Translations under genes and position numbers: made by a program | Notes under the pieces: model-generated | Told to the model about the DNA's origin: nothing | What the model saw: only the letters and a program-made list of their open reading frames with translations | Databases searched by the model: none | In this document: positions 34,824 through 44,179 of the stretch, in pieces | Layout of the letters: each line of letters opens with the position of its first letter | Position numbering within the stretch: the stretch's first letter is position 1 | Source of the DNA: CAVALG01 sp045576295 | GTDB lineage: Bacteria; Bacillota; Clostridia; Oscillospirales; Acutalibacteraceae | Direction of reading: 5' to 3' | NCBI GenBank assembly: GCA_045576295.1 | Contig: JAZNGF010000044.1 | Span: 1 to 54,454, forward strand | Length of the DNA stretch: 54,454 nt

Positions 34824-35720
34824 TTAATCTTGATCTTCAGCAATCGGTTGGGTTGTTTCTGCATCCACTGAATCACCGCCGTTGCTGTTGGCTTCATACC
34901 CGTTATCGGCATTATAAACACGTTTGTTTTTTTGGCGCGAGTTTCTTATAGCTTTTAAAACAAAAGCTATAATGAATATACCTGTAAAGAAGATGAATAC
35001 ATCTACATTCGGGTTTTCGTGAAGCATATCTGCCCCGCCAAACGCCCAAATAACAAAACGCGGAACAGTGCAAACAAAGCACAGAACACTCGATGCAAGA
35101 CCAACAGGAACTGCTACACTTAAGCTGTTTTTTACGCCTACATCGCTTACCGCCTTTGACATAAACAAGAAGAACACCGTGCATGCACAGAACATTACTA
35201 TAGTGTAAACATTATCGGATATGTGCGACATTTCCCTAATTGATAAGAAGCAATATATAAGCCTATAAAGCCACAACGGAACCAAAAAAACTGCAAGATA
35301 TTTCGGAACCGAGAACCCTATGAAGCCTTTTAAACCATAAAGCAAGAAATATGCCATTGCAACTATAGAAATCACTGATGTTGCAAGAGATAATGCTGAG
35401 AAACTGCTTATTGACATATTGTTAATAAAAGATTTAACAACAACCGCTAATAATGAACCTGCAACCGCAAACGACCAAATAGAGATGCCAACACCCGGGC
35501 TCTTTAACTTGCCTGCGATATTTGTGCTGATTCCGCAAAAGTAAACCAACACCGCTATCAAAACAAACGAAACGAACCCCGATACAAGGCCAAACCAACC
35601 AAAACCGGGCTTATAAAATCCTGTTTCAGCCTCGATAATAAAAAGGCCTTCAAGTATTCTCATAAGAGAAATAACACCGGAACAAACGATGGTTGAAATT
35701 AAAGTGGACTTTCGGCTCAT
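34824..35720 (-). CDS. Polytopic membrane protein of unknown function
   Basis: Not recognised. The 298 residues begin MSRKSTLISTIVCSGV and contain about seven to eight hydrophobic helices between 10 and 255, then a charged, Asn/Asp/Glu-rich cytoplasmic tail of about 45 residues. No catalytic motif is visible. The ATG at 35720 has AAAGG nine bases before it; an in-frame TTG three codons upstream sits on that site. It is a single-gene unit ending in a strong terminator, divergent from the SpoIID-like gene. It could be a sensor or a transport accessory protein, but nothing in the sequence decides this. Confidence 0.75.
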   Translation of the reverse strand: MSRKSTLISTIVCSGVISLMRILEGLFIIEAETGFYKPGFGWFGLVSGFVSFVLIAVLVYFCGISTNIAGKLKSPGVGISIWSFAVAGSLLAVVVKSFINNMSISSFSALSLATSVISIVAMAYFLLYGLKGFIGFSVPKYLAVFLVPLWLYRLIYCFLSIREMSHISDNVYTIVMFCACTVFFLFMSKAVSDVGVKNSLSVAVPVGLASSVLCFVCTVPRFVIWAFGGADMLHENPNVDVFIFFTGIFIIAFVLKAIRNSRQKNKRVYNADNGYEANSNGGDSVDAETTQPIAEDQD

Positions 35721-35864
35721 ATTCCCCAACCTTTCACAACAATTATTAATTTAATTATATTAATAAAACGCAAAACATATATATTAGACAAGTTTATTTG
35801 CACCCTTTTATTCTATTACCTAAGGTGCTAAAAGTCAATAAAAATATAGTAAAGGATGATCATA

Positions 35865-36848
35865 TTGAAAAACATTTACCTGCCACTATCAATAATTTTA
35901 TTTTTCACAATGTTGCTCTTCCCCATTACATCGATAAAAAATGCCGAAGCCGCCGGTGGTGAAACTGTTGAGGCAAGCATATCGGCCGATGGCAAAGAAA
36001 GTTCAGAGTATTTTAACGTTCTTTTTACTGAAAGCGGCAAGATCAAAAAAATAAATTCATATGATTATGTTTTTGGAGTTGTTGCCGCCGAAATGCCTGC
36101 CACTTACGAACCGGAAGCCATTAAAGCACAGGCTGTTGCAGCATACACATACGCAGTTTTCAAGAAGAACGAAGCCGAAATCACAAATCGCAATTATGAC
36201 TTAAGCGATTCTGGAGATAACAGCCAGTGCTACATATCAAAAGAACAAGCCGCCAAAAAATGGGGTGAAAAAGCTAAAGAGAATGAAGAAAAGTTGTTAT
36301 CTGCAATAGGCAGTGTTTTGGGGCAAACAATAATTTATGAAGGCGAGCCAATTTTAGCAGTTTATCACGCAGTGTCATCGGGAAAAACCGAAAACGCCTC
36401 TGACATTTGGGGCGGTGAATACCCCTACCTTAAATCAGTTGACAGCGTTAACGACCTATTAAACCCCGATTATCTAAGCACCGTTACGTTTGCATCTGCC
36501 GACCTTTCGGCTACACTTAAAAAAGCCAACATCACAGTGTCGGGCGATGCAGCAAGCTGGTTCGGGGAAGCCATAAAAACCCAAAACGGCGCAGTTAAGG
36601 AAATCAAAATATGCGGTAGTTCTGTTTCAGGTGATGCCCTGCGGCAAGCACTCAGTCTTCGTTCAAATAATTTTGAAGTTTCACTCGAGGGCGACACCTT
36701 TAATTTCACTGTTAAAGGATACGGTCACGGTGTTGGAATGAGCCAATACGGTGCCAATCGAATGGCGCTTCAAGGAAGCGAATACACCGAAATATTATCG
36801 GCCTATTATACTAATTGCCAGCTTGGTGAAATCACAAAAAGCAAGTAA
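35865..36848 (+). CDS. SpoIID/LytB-domain protein
   Basis: Secreted peptidoglycan-active protein. The 327 residues have an N-terminal signal/anchor helix (about 5-25), then a SpoIID domain (about 50-325) with YVFGVVAAEMPATYEPEAIKAQ, AVYHAVSSGKTENASDIWGG, and KGYGHGVGMSQYGANRMA near the end. SpoIID is the lytic transglycosylase of spore engulfment; clostridial relatives may act in vegetative wall turnover. Its catalytic glutamate should be in AAEMPA. The start is TTG 35865, about nine bases after AAAGG; the ATG at 35856 touches that site. It stands alone upstream of the peptidase pair. Confidence 0.88.
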   Translation: MKNIYLPLSIILFFTMLLFPITSIKNAEAAGGETVEASISADGKESSEYFNVLFTESGKIKKINSYDYVFGVVAAEMPATYEPEAIKAQAVAAYTYAVFKKNEAEITNRNYDLSDSGDNSQCYISKEQAAKKWGEKAKENEEKLLSAIGSVLGQTIIYEGEPILAVYHAVSSGKTENASDIWGGEYPYLKSVDSVNDLLNPDYLSTVTFASADLSATLKKANITVSGDAASWFGEAIKTQNGAVKEIKICGSSVSGDALRQALSLRSNNFEVSLEGDTFNFTVKGYGHGVGMSQYGANRMALQGSEYTEILSAYYTNCQLGEITKSK

Positions 36849-36921
36849 AAACTTATCATAATGCGCCGCTAATGATATTTTATTGTGTAAATTTAATTTT
36901 TTAGTAGTTTATTCATAAATT

Positions 36922-36933
36922 TTGTGTTATAAT
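36922..36933 (+). promoter_or_regulatory. Possible extended -10 promoter before the M16 operon
   Basis: TGT followed by TATAAT (36928-36933), with no good -35 at the usual distance. It lies about 75 bases upstream of the first M16 gene. Confidence 0.4.
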
Positions 36934-37008
36934 AATTTTGATTAATTATTTTTTGTTTTATTAGGGGTTCTGCCCTTTTTAACCTTTTATGTTAGAATGG
37001 AGAAATAT

Positions 37009-38274
37009 ATGGAATTTACACAAATATCTAACGGTATTACCGCGGGGTTTATTAAAGCAAACAACTTCAAAACCACCGCTGTTGCCATAAGTTTTTATAC
37101 AGTGCCTCAAAAACAGGATTTAGCCGCCAATGCTCTTACACTTAGCCTTATGAAAACCGAATGTGCAAAATATCCTGATGCGAGGCACGTTAATATGAAG
37201 CTTGGTGAGCTTTACGGCGCTACTCTGTCAACCTCTGTTCAAAAAAACGGCGATTGTTTTGAATACAGAATATCAATCACCTGTTTAGATGACCGCTATA
37301 CCTACAACGCAGGCAATGTTAGTGGCGCTGTGGATTTATTAAAAGATTTAATTTTTGAAAAATTCTTACAGGGGGGAAAATACCCCGAAAAGGTTTTCGA
37401 ACGCGAAAAACGCCTTTTATGTGAGCTTATTGCAGGCGAAATCAACGAAAAGCGAATCTATGCCACCAACCGCTTAACTGAAGCCGTTTGTGAAGATGAG
37501 CCATTTGGTTTTGGGCGATTTGGCACCCTTGAAGAAGCAAAAGCGCTATCATTAAATGATGTTTTTAAGGCAACAGAAAGGCTTATTAAAAACTCCGCCA
37601 TTAACATAACAGTTGTTGGAAGCGAAATGCCCGAAGGCGTGATAACCCAGTTTAAAGAATTATTTCAAAAATCAGGGCACTCATTCACCGAATTACCTAA
37701 GCAGGTATTAAAACCCGCAAAAGCAAAGCCCTGCATTAAAACCGAAAACATGGATATTACCCAAAGCAAACTTTGCATTGGCCTGCGCTCACAAAACGGC
37801 GGAAATGACAGCCAAACCGCCGCTGTGCTTGTTATGTGCGACCTGTTTGGTGGTGGCCCTCACTCAAAGCTGTTTTTAAACGTTCGTGAAAAGTTATCCC
37901 TTTGCTATTATTGTTCTGCTGCCGCCCACCGCAGAAAGGGTGTTATTGTAATCAGCAGCGGTGTTGAAACCGAAAACATAGAAAAAGCAAAGACTGAGAT
38001 TTTAAAGCAGTTTGAAGCGGTGAAATCAGGCGAATTTTCGGCCGAAGATTTAGCCAGATCAAAACGTTGGCTTATAGGAAACTTAAATTCTATTAAAGAC
38101 GACCTTCCTTCGCTTTTAAATTGGTATGCAGTTCGTTCAGCCTATAGCCACGATGTTATCTCGCCGGAAAAAATGTGCGAACTTATTAAAAACGTTACCG
38201 AAAACGACATTATAAATGCCGCTCGCGGATATTCACTCGACACGGTTTACACCTTAAAGCCAAAGGAGGAATAA
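37009..38274 (+). CDS. M16-family protein YfmF-like (no zinc motif)
   Basis: M16-type metallopeptidase fold of 421 residues that lacks HxxEH, so it should be the non-catalytic half of a pair. It shows the clostridial YfmF form: LMKTECAKYPDARHVNMKLGELYGA, then FEREKRLLCELIAGEINEKR and the C-terminal LCYYCSAAAHRRKGVIVISSG. The NCBI family name links it to 5-aminopentanol modification of elongation factor P in Bacillus. The ATG at 37009 has GGAG six bases before it; the ATG four codons upstream includes that site. The active partner starts two bases after its stop. Confidence 0.85.
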   Translation: MEFTQISNGITAGFIKANNFKTTAVAISFYTVPQKQDLAANALTLSLMKTECAKYPDARHVNMKLGELYGATLSTSVQKNGDCFEYRISITCLDDRYTYNAGNVSGAVDLLKDLIFEKFLQGGKYPEKVFEREKRLLCELIAGEINEKRIYATNRLTEAVCEDEPFGFGRFGTLEEAKALSLNDVFKATERLIKNSAINITVVGSEMPEGVITQFKELFQKSGHSFTELPKQVLKPAKAKPCIKTENMDITQSKLCIGLRSQNGGNDSQTAAVLVMCDLFGGGPHSKLFLNVREKLSLCYYCSAAAHRRKGVIVISSGVETENIEKAKTEILKQFEAVKSGEFSAEDLARSKRWLIGNLNSIKDDLPSLLNWYAVRSAYSHDVISPEKMCELIKNVTENDIINAARGYSLDTVYTLKPKEE

Positions 38275-38276
38275 TC

Positions 38277-39557
38277 TTGAACGAAACAATAGTAAAAGAT
38301 GAACGCTTAGGCGAGTCTTGCAGTATATATAAGCACAGCTCCGGCCTTATGATATATATATGCAAAAAAGAGAACTTCACCTCCTCTTATGCAATTTTCG
38401 GAACAAAATTCGGCTCGGTTAACACCGAATTTACAACTCAAAACGGCGAAACCATTAAGGTGCCCGACGGAATTGCACACTTTTTAGAGCATAAGCTTTT
38501 TGAATGTGAAGACGGCGATGCATTTTCAAAATATGCTGAAACAGGCGCCAGCGCCAACGCATACACATCTTTCGACCGCACCTGTTACCTTTTTGAATGT
38601 TCTTCCGAGTTTAACCGCAATCTCGACATTCTGTTGGGGTTTGTTAGCAGCCCCTATTTCACGCCCGAAACCGTTCAAAAAGAGCAAGGCATTATAGGGC
38701 AAGAGATTAAAATGTACGACGACAGCCCGTCGTGGGTGGTTCTTTTTAACCTGCTTAAAATTATGTATCACAACCACCCTGTTAAAATAGATATTGCAGG
38801 AACAGTAGAAAGCATTGCCGATATTACCGATAAAACACTTTACGACTGCTATAACACATTCTACAACCCCTCGAATATGTTCTTATGCATTGCGGGCAAT
38901 GTTAATAACGATGATATTTTAAATTTGGTAGACAAGCATCTTGGGGGCTCTATTTCTAACAAGCCCTCCCCCTTTATTGCAAAAGAACCCACAGGCATTG
39001 CCGAAGACTACTGCGAACAAAAAATGGCAGTTTCAATGCCGCTGTTTTATATGGGAATTAAAGATGAAACATTCGATTCTTCTGCAAAAGCCGCTGCTGT
39101 TAACGAAATTCTTTTAAACATTATATGCGGCAAATCTTCGCTACTTTATGAAAAAATGCTCGAATCGGGGCTTATTAACAAAGGCTTTGATTTTGAACAT
39201 TTTTCGGGCCCCGGGTATTCGGCGCTTCTTTTCGGCGGTGAATCTGAAAACCCTATTGAGGTTAAAAACCTGATTTTAGGCGAGATAGAACGCCTTAAAG
39301 CCGAAGGAATTGACGCTACACTTTTCGAAAGCGTTAAACGCGGCCTTTACGGCAAACAAATCAGAGAGCTTGATTCTGCAGAAGACACCGTGTCGATACT
39401 GGTTGACAGCGCAGTTTGCGGTTTTGGGCCATTTGATAAAATAAGGGTTTACGAAACCATAACACTTGGCGACATTAAAAACAGGGTTTCAGAAGTTAAC
39501 ATTAACAACACGGCCGTTTCGGTTGTTAAACCAAACAAGGAGGATAACAATGACTGA
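38277..39557 (+). CDS. M16-family zinc peptidase YfmH-like
   Basis: Catalytic M16 peptidase of 426 residues. The inverted zinc motif HxxEH is present as HFLEH in GIAHFLEHKLFE, with a later acidic ligand expected in the EQGIIGQEIKMYDD segment. It starts at TTG (38277) after AAAGGAGG, two bases after the YfmF-like gene, and its last 8 bases overlap lgt. Together with YfmF it should form a two-chain M16 enzyme; the B. subtilis counterparts are linked to EF-P modification. No efp gene is in the window. Confidence 0.9.
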   Translation: MNETIVKDERLGESCSIYKHSSGLMIYICKKENFTSSYAIFGTKFGSVNTEFTTQNGETIKVPDGIAHFLEHKLFECEDGDAFSKYAETGASANAYTSFDRTCYLFECSSEFNRNLDILLGFVSSPYFTPETVQKEQGIIGQEIKMYDDSPSWVVLFNLLKIMYHNHPVKIDIAGTVESIADITDKTLYDCYNTFYNPSNMFLCIAGNVNNDDILNLVDKHLGGSISNKPSPFIAKEPTGIAEDYCEQKMAVSMPLFYMGIKDETFDSSAKAAAVNEILLNIICGKSSLLYEKMLESGLINKGFDFEHFSGPGYSALLFGGESENPIEVKNLILGEIERLKAEGIDATLFESVKRGLYGKQIRELDSAEDTVSILVDSAVCGFGPFDKIRVYETITLGDIKNRVSEVNINNTAVSVVKPNKEDNND

Positions 39558-40479
39558 TACTATTTACAATGTTACCCTTTTTGGAATTAAAATGAAAATA
39601 AACCGCGTTGCATTTACAATACCGATTGGCGACGGCTGGGATATTTACTGGTATGGCATTTTAATTGCGCTGGGCTTTTTCCTGGCAATGGTTTATGCTA
39701 ATAAAAACGCTTCTCGGCTTAACCTTGATTTCAACAAGCTGTTCGATGCTATTATTGTGGCCATCCCGGTTTCAATTCTATTTGCAAGGGGTTATTACCT
39801 TATATTCGACCAAAAAAGCCTTAAAAACTTTTGGGCAATTCACGATGGCGGCCTTGCAATCTATGGCGGCATTATAGGCGCAGTGGTTGCCGCCTTGGTG
39901 ATGTGCAAAATTAAAAAAATCAAATTTTTAGACGCAATGGATTTAACCGTTATTGGCTTTTTTATAGGCCAAGCTATAGGCCGTTGGGGCAATTTCTTTA
40001 ACCAAGAAGCCTTTGGCGGCCCCACAGGCAGCAGCTTTTGGGGAATGACAAGCGAAAACATTGAATATGAACTTGGCACCGGAGTTCTTGCTCACCCTTG
40101 CTTTTTATATGAATCGGTTTGGTGCATAATAGGGTTCTTTATACTTAACCATTTCTCGAAAAAGAGAAAATTCTCGGGCGAATTAACACTTATGTACTGC
40201 GCGTGGTATGGCATTGGCAGAGCTGTGATTGAACAGTTTAGAACCGATAGCCTTTATTTGGGGGAGGTTAAGGTTTCGCAGTTATTATCAGTAATTATAT
40301 GCATAGCTGCGGCAATAGTTTTAGTTATTAAACACATTAACATTAAAAAGGCGGAGGCGGCCCCTGAATACATACCGCAATTTTCCGCTAACAACCACAC
40401 AGATAAAACACCAAACGAACAGGGCGAAAATAACGCGAACAACACTGAAAAGGAGAATGAAGAAAATGCAGATAATTGA
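39550..40479 (+). CDS. lgt: Prolipoprotein diacylglyceryl transferase
   Basis: Membrane enzyme that moves diacylglycerol from phosphatidylglycerol onto the lipobox cysteine of prolipoproteins. The 309 residues have about seven helices, the HDGGLAIYGG block (catalytic His region) and the Lgt signature GRWGNFFNQEAFGG. The C-terminus ends in a polar Glu/Asn-rich tail of about 40 residues, longer than usual. The start at 39550 follows AAGGAGG, and the gene overlaps both its neighbours (8 bases with the M16 gene, 14 with folD). A likely substrate, a solute-binding lipoprotein, is encoded at 48248-49831. Confidence 0.95.
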   Translation: MTDTIYNVTLFGIKMKINRVAFTIPIGDGWDIYWYGILIALGFFLAMVYANKNASRLNLDFNKLFDAIIVAIPVSILFARGYYLIFDQKSLKNFWAIHDGGLAIYGGIIGAVVAALVMCKIKKIKFLDAMDLTVIGFFIGQAIGRWGNFFNQEAFGGPTGSSFWGMTSENIEYELGTGVLAHPCFLYESVWCIIGFFILNHFSKKRKFSGELTLMYCAWYGIGRAVIEQFRTDSLYLGEVKVSQLLSVIICIAAAIVLVIKHINIKKAEAAPEYIPQFSANNHTDKTPNEQGENNANNTEKENEENADN

Positions 40480-41320
40480 CGGAAAAGCGGTATCAGCCGC
40501 TACAAAAAACAGAATTAAGGGCGAGGTTGAAGCACTAAAGGCACAGGGTATATCGGTAGGCCTTGCGGTAATTATTGTAGGAAACGACCCTGCAAGCCAG
40601 GTTTATGTTGGCTCAAAAGAGCGCACCTGCATAGAACTTGGCATGCTTTCTAAAAAATATGAGCTCCCTGAAAGCACAACTATGGACGAGCTTTTAGCGC
40701 TTATAAACGAACTTAACGAAAGCCCCGAAATCGACGGCATTCTCTGCCAATTGCCGCTTCCGAAACATCTTGATGAAACTGCAGTTATTAATGCAATAAG
40801 AGCAGATAAAGACGTTGATGCTTTCCACCCCGTAAACGTTGGCAAAATAATGATAGGCGATTTCGACTTCCTACCCTGCACACCCGCAGGCATTATGGAA
40901 ATGCTCAGCGCCTATAACATTGATGTTTGCGGCAAAAACTGCGTTGTTATAGGCCGCAGTAACATTGTTGGCAAGCCAATGTCGATGCTGTTATTACATA
41001 AAAATGCAACCGTTACAATTTGCCATTCAAAAACCCAAAACCTTGCCGAAATCTGCCGCCAGGCTGATGTTCTTGTTGCAGCAGTTGGCAGGCCGTATTT
41101 TGTAACCGAAGATATGGTTAAAGAAGGCGCTGTTGTAATCGACGTTGGTATGAACCGCCCAGAAGGCGGCAAGCTTTGCGGTGATGTTGATTTTGATAAC
41201 GTTGCCGAAAAGTGCTCTTATATCACACCGGTTCCAGGCGGTGTTGGACCAATGACAATTGCAATGCTTATGCAAAACACTCTTACAGCCGCAAAAAGGC
41301 ATAACGGAATAAAAGAATAA
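40466..41320 (+). CDS. folD: Bifunctional methylene-THF dehydrogenase/cyclohydrolase FolD
   Basis: Cytoplasmic one-carbon enzyme interconverting 5,10-methylene-, methenyl- and 10-formyl-THF. The 284 residues contain GNDPASQVYVGSKERTC with the catalytic Lys, GILCQLPLPKHLDE, the Rossmann turn GRSNIVGKPM and PGGVGPMTIAMLMQNT. The start at 40466 is ten bases from AGGAG; the ATG at 40457 is only one base from it. It overlaps the end of lgt. Confidence 0.96.
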   Translation: MQIIDGKAVSAATKNRIKGEVEALKAQGISVGLAVIIVGNDPASQVYVGSKERTCIELGMLSKKYELPESTTMDELLALINELNESPEIDGILCQLPLPKHLDETAVINAIRADKDVDAFHPVNVGKIMIGDFDFLPCTPAGIMEMLSAYNIDVCGKNCVVIGRSNIVGKPMSMLLLHKNATVTICHSKTQNLAEICRQADVLVAAVGRPYFVTEDMVKEGAVVIDVGMNRPEGGKLCGDVDFDNVAEKCSYITPVPGGVGPMTIAMLMQNTLTAAKRHNGIKE

Positions 41321-41342
41321 TAATTTTTAGGGGACATTAACA

Positions 41343-42059
41343 TTGAAAAAACTCTCACTTATTTTACTGTTATTAATTGTTTTTTCAGCCTTTTCCATAA
41401 ACGCCTCGGCCGCCACAGCCGAACTTGAAGATTATGGCCTAACCATTAATCTTTCTGATGATTATGAATACATTACTGTGGCAAATGCATCAAGAAAAGA
41501 AGAAATCGTTAACAAATTCGGTTATTCGGTTAAATCAATGAAATCGTATATGAATAATAACGAGATCATACTTATTGCAATCAACGAACAAACACAGGAA
41601 CAGCTGCAGGTCAAGGCAACTGAAACCGATTTTTCAAAAGGGGTTACATCCCTTTCGGGGCTAACGAAAGACGAAAAAAACCAGATTGCAGAGTTTTTGT
41701 TCCCCTCTACCGAATATTCCGAAAAAAACTTCAACGATATGCCTTTCTTTGTAACATCGGCCGAAGATGCTATTAGTTTTTCAACTATTTCGGGTGGAAA
41801 ATTGTTTACAGTTACCTACTATGGTAAGAATAATGATGCGGCTAACAGCATTGCAAAAGGAATTACCTTTAAAACCGATTCCGCGCTTACACTTTCAGGC
41901 GGAACGAATATTTTGCATATAGTTATTGCAGCGGCAGTTACTCTTGCTGCACTTGTTTGCTGTGTTATACTGGTAGTAACACTTGTTGCGGATTTTAAAA
42001 ACCGCGAAACTTGGAAAAACGAAGATGAAACCGTAATAATTAAAAGAAGAAAACGTTAA
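41343..42059 (+). CDS. Signal-peptide protein with C-terminal membrane anchor, unknown function
   Basis: Not recognised. The 238 residues have a clear signal peptide (1-23, ending SINASA), an extracellular domain of about 170 residues (24-195) with no cysteines, one membrane helix (about 197-221, rich in Val/Ala/Leu), and a short positively charged tail ending KRRKR. This gives an outside-facing, C-terminally anchored protein. The extracellular part resembles nothing I can name; it has several YITV, ISFSTI-type beta segments. It starts at TTG 41343 after a GGGGA site. It lies between folD and proB on the same strand with short gaps, so it is probably in that operon. Confidence 0.78.
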   Translation: MKKLSLILLLLIVFSAFSINASAATAELEDYGLTINLSDDYEYITVANASRKEEIVNKFGYSVKSMKSYMNNNEIILIAINEQTQEQLQVKATETDFSKGVTSLSGLTKDEKNQIAEFLFPSTEYSEKNFNDMPFFVTSAEDAISFSTISGGKLFTVTYYGKNNDAANSIAKGITFKTDSALTLSGGTNILHIVIAAAVTLAALVCCVILVVTLVADFKNRETWKNEDETVIIKRRKR

Positions 42060-42090
42060 AAAGCAAAACTTTTAATGGGGAGAATAAAAA

Positions 42091-42867
42091 ATGAGAATAG
42101 TAATTAAGGTTGGCACATCCACCTTAGCGCACGATACTGGCAACCTGAACATTAGGCAGGCCGAAAAATTCTGCAAGGTGTTAAGCGACATTAAAAACGC
42201 CGGAAACGAGGTTATTCTTGTTTCTTCGGGCGCGATAGGAATGGGAATAGGAAAACTTAAAATGAAAAACCGCCCAACCGATATGCCAACAAAACAGGCA
42301 GCTGCGGCAATCGGCCAATGCGAGCTTATGTATACATACGACAGGCTGTTTTCAAAATATAATCACACGGTTGCGCAAATTCTTTTAACCGCTGATGATA
42401 TTAAAAACGAACATCGCCACCAAAATTTTCAAAACACTGTTAACCGCTTGTTAGAGCTTGATGCACTGCCTATTGTTAACGAAAACGATAGCGTTGCGGT
42501 TGAAGAGGTTGGAATTGGCGATAACGACACACTTTCTGCTGTTGTTGCGGTAAGCGTAAATGCAGACCTTCTTATATTAATTTCAGATATTGACGGTTTA
42601 TATACATCCGACCCGCATAAAAACCCCGATTCAAAGCTTATACCCGTGATTGAAGAAATAACCGAAAGCGTTATTTCCTGCGCGGGTGGTAACGGCTCAA
42701 TGCTTGGTACCGGCGGAATGAGAACAAAGTTAGAGGCCGCTCGCATTGTAACAGGGGAAGGCATTGATATGATTATCACAAACGGGTCAAACTTTGATAA
42801 TCTATATGATATTCTTGATAACAAAAATATCGGCACACGTTTTATAGGTAAAAAAACCACGGTTTAA
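42091..42867 (+). CDS. proB: Glutamate 5-kinase
   Basis: First step of proline synthesis: phosphorylates glutamate. The 258 residues form the amino-acid kinase domain only (VIKVGTSTLA, SSGAIGMGIGKL, VNENDSVAVEE, GGNGSMLGTGGMRTKLEAA); the C-terminal PUA domain of many ProB proteins is absent. GGGGAG is upstream of the ATG. First of three consecutive proline genes. Feedback inhibition by proline is expected from the kinase domain in this family. Confidence 0.95.
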   Translation: MRIVIKVGTSTLAHDTGNLNIRQAEKFCKVLSDIKNAGNEVILVSSGAIGMGIGKLKMKNRPTDMPTKQAAAAIGQCELMYTYDRLFSKYNHTVAQILLTADDIKNEHRHQNFQNTVNRLLELDALPIVNENDSVAVEEVGIGDNDTLSAVVAVSVNADLLILISDIDGLYTSDPHKNPDSKLIPVIEEITESVISCAGGNGSMLGTGGMRTKLEAARIVTGEGIDMIITNGSNFDNLYDILDNKNIGTRFIGKKTTV

Positions 42868-42903
42868 ACCCTTTAACAACCTATATGCAGAAAGGATAAG
42901 TTT

Positions 42904-44160
42904 ATGACAACACAAGAGATATTAAAAAATGCTAAAGCTTCTTGCTCGGTTTTAGCGGGGCTTTCAAGTGATAACAAAAACAAGGCCATTTTAGCAATGG
43001 CAGATTCAATCGTTGAGCACACCGCCGAGATTTTAGCCGCAAACAAAATCGACGTTGAAGCGGCTCGCGGCAAAATTTCCGACGTAATGATCGACAGGCT
43101 CTCACTGAATGAAGAACGAATTATTGGAATGGCCAACGGTATGCGTGAGGTTGCAGCACTCCCCGACCCTGTTGGCGAAGTAATTTCAACCGTTACAAGA
43201 AGCAACGGCCTTGTTATTAAAAAAACAGCCGTTCCAATGGGCGTTGTTGCTATCATTTATGAAAGCAGGCCAAATGTTACATCCGACGCTGCAGTTTTAG
43301 CCCTTAAAAGCGGTAATGTTTGCGTGCTTAGGGGCGGAAAAGAAGCGTACAACTCGGCAAGCGCGGTGGTTAAAGCTATGCACGAAGGGCTTAAGCGTTG
43401 CGGCCTCCCCGAAACGCTTGTTAACCTTATTGAAGACACAACAAGGCAAAGCGCAAATGAGCTTATGGTTGCAAACGGCCTTGTTGACCTGCTTATCCCT
43501 CGCGGTGGACCTGGGCTTATTAATTCCTGCGTTCAAAACGCCTCTGTTCCCTGCATTCAAACAGGAACAGGAATTTGCCACGTTTATGTTGATAAGGATG
43601 CCGACCTTGACAAAGCGGTAAATATTATTGTTAACGCAAAAGCAAGCCGCCCTTCGGTTTGCAATGCCGAAGAGGTTTGCATTGTTCACAAAGCTATCGC
43701 AGGTAAGTTTTTGCCGATGCTTAAAGCTGCTCTTTGCGATGAACGCGAGGAAAACGGTGAAAAGCCTGTTGAATTAAGGCTCGACCAATTCGCCGCAGGC
43801 ATTATTAACGGCACCCCTGCAACCGATGCCGATTTCGACACAGAGTTCCTTGATTATATCTTGGCTGTTAAAACTGTAGATTCTGCCGAAGAAGCGGTAG
43901 CACACATTGCCAAGCATTCAACAGGGCACAGCGACGCAATCATCAGCGAAAATAAAGACGCTGTAAACCTATTTACACTTAATGTTGACAGTGCCGCAGT
44001 TTATGTTAATGCATCAACCCGATTCACCGATGGTGGCGAGTTCGGGCTCGGCTGTGAAATGGGCATTTCAACCCAAAAACTTCACGCACGCGGCCCAATG
44101 GGGCTTCGCGAGTTAACCACCTATAAATATATTATTGAGGGTAACGGGCAAATCCGCTAA
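42904..44160 (+). CDS. proA: Gamma-glutamyl phosphate reductase
   Basis: NADPH-dependent second step of proline synthesis, yielding glutamate semialdehyde. The 418 residues show GVVAIIYESRPNVTSDAA, GNVCVLRGGKEAYNSA and the catalytic cysteine in RPSVCNAEEV, followed by RFTDGGEFGLGCEMGIS and RGPMGLRELTTYKY at the end. It lies 36 bases after proB and 19 before proC. Length is normal. Confidence 0.96.
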   Translation: MTTQEILKNAKASCSVLAGLSSDNKNKAILAMADSIVEHTAEILAANKIDVEAARGKISDVMIDRLSLNEERIIGMANGMREVAALPDPVGEVISTVTRSNGLVIKKTAVPMGVVAIIYESRPNVTSDAAVLALKSGNVCVLRGGKEAYNSASAVVKAMHEGLKRCGLPETLVNLIEDTTRQSANELMVANGLVDLLIPRGGPGLINSCVQNASVPCIQTGTGICHVYVDKDADLDKAVNIIVNAKASRPSVCNAEEVCIVHKAIAGKFLPMLKAALCDEREENGEKPVELRLDQFAAGIINGTPATDADFDTEFLDYILAVKTVDSAEEAVAHIAKHSTGHSDAIISENKDAVNLFTLNVDSAAVYVNASTRFTDGGEFGLGCEMGISTQKLHARGPMGLRELTTYKYIIEGNGQIR

Positions 44161-44179
44161 TAGAAAGGAAGTTTCATTT

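Noticed and set aside
34736..34921. 61-codon frame overlapping the end of the unknown membrane protein gene
   Set aside because: It crosses a terminator, and its last codons are only the first seven codons of the broken S component before its premature stop.
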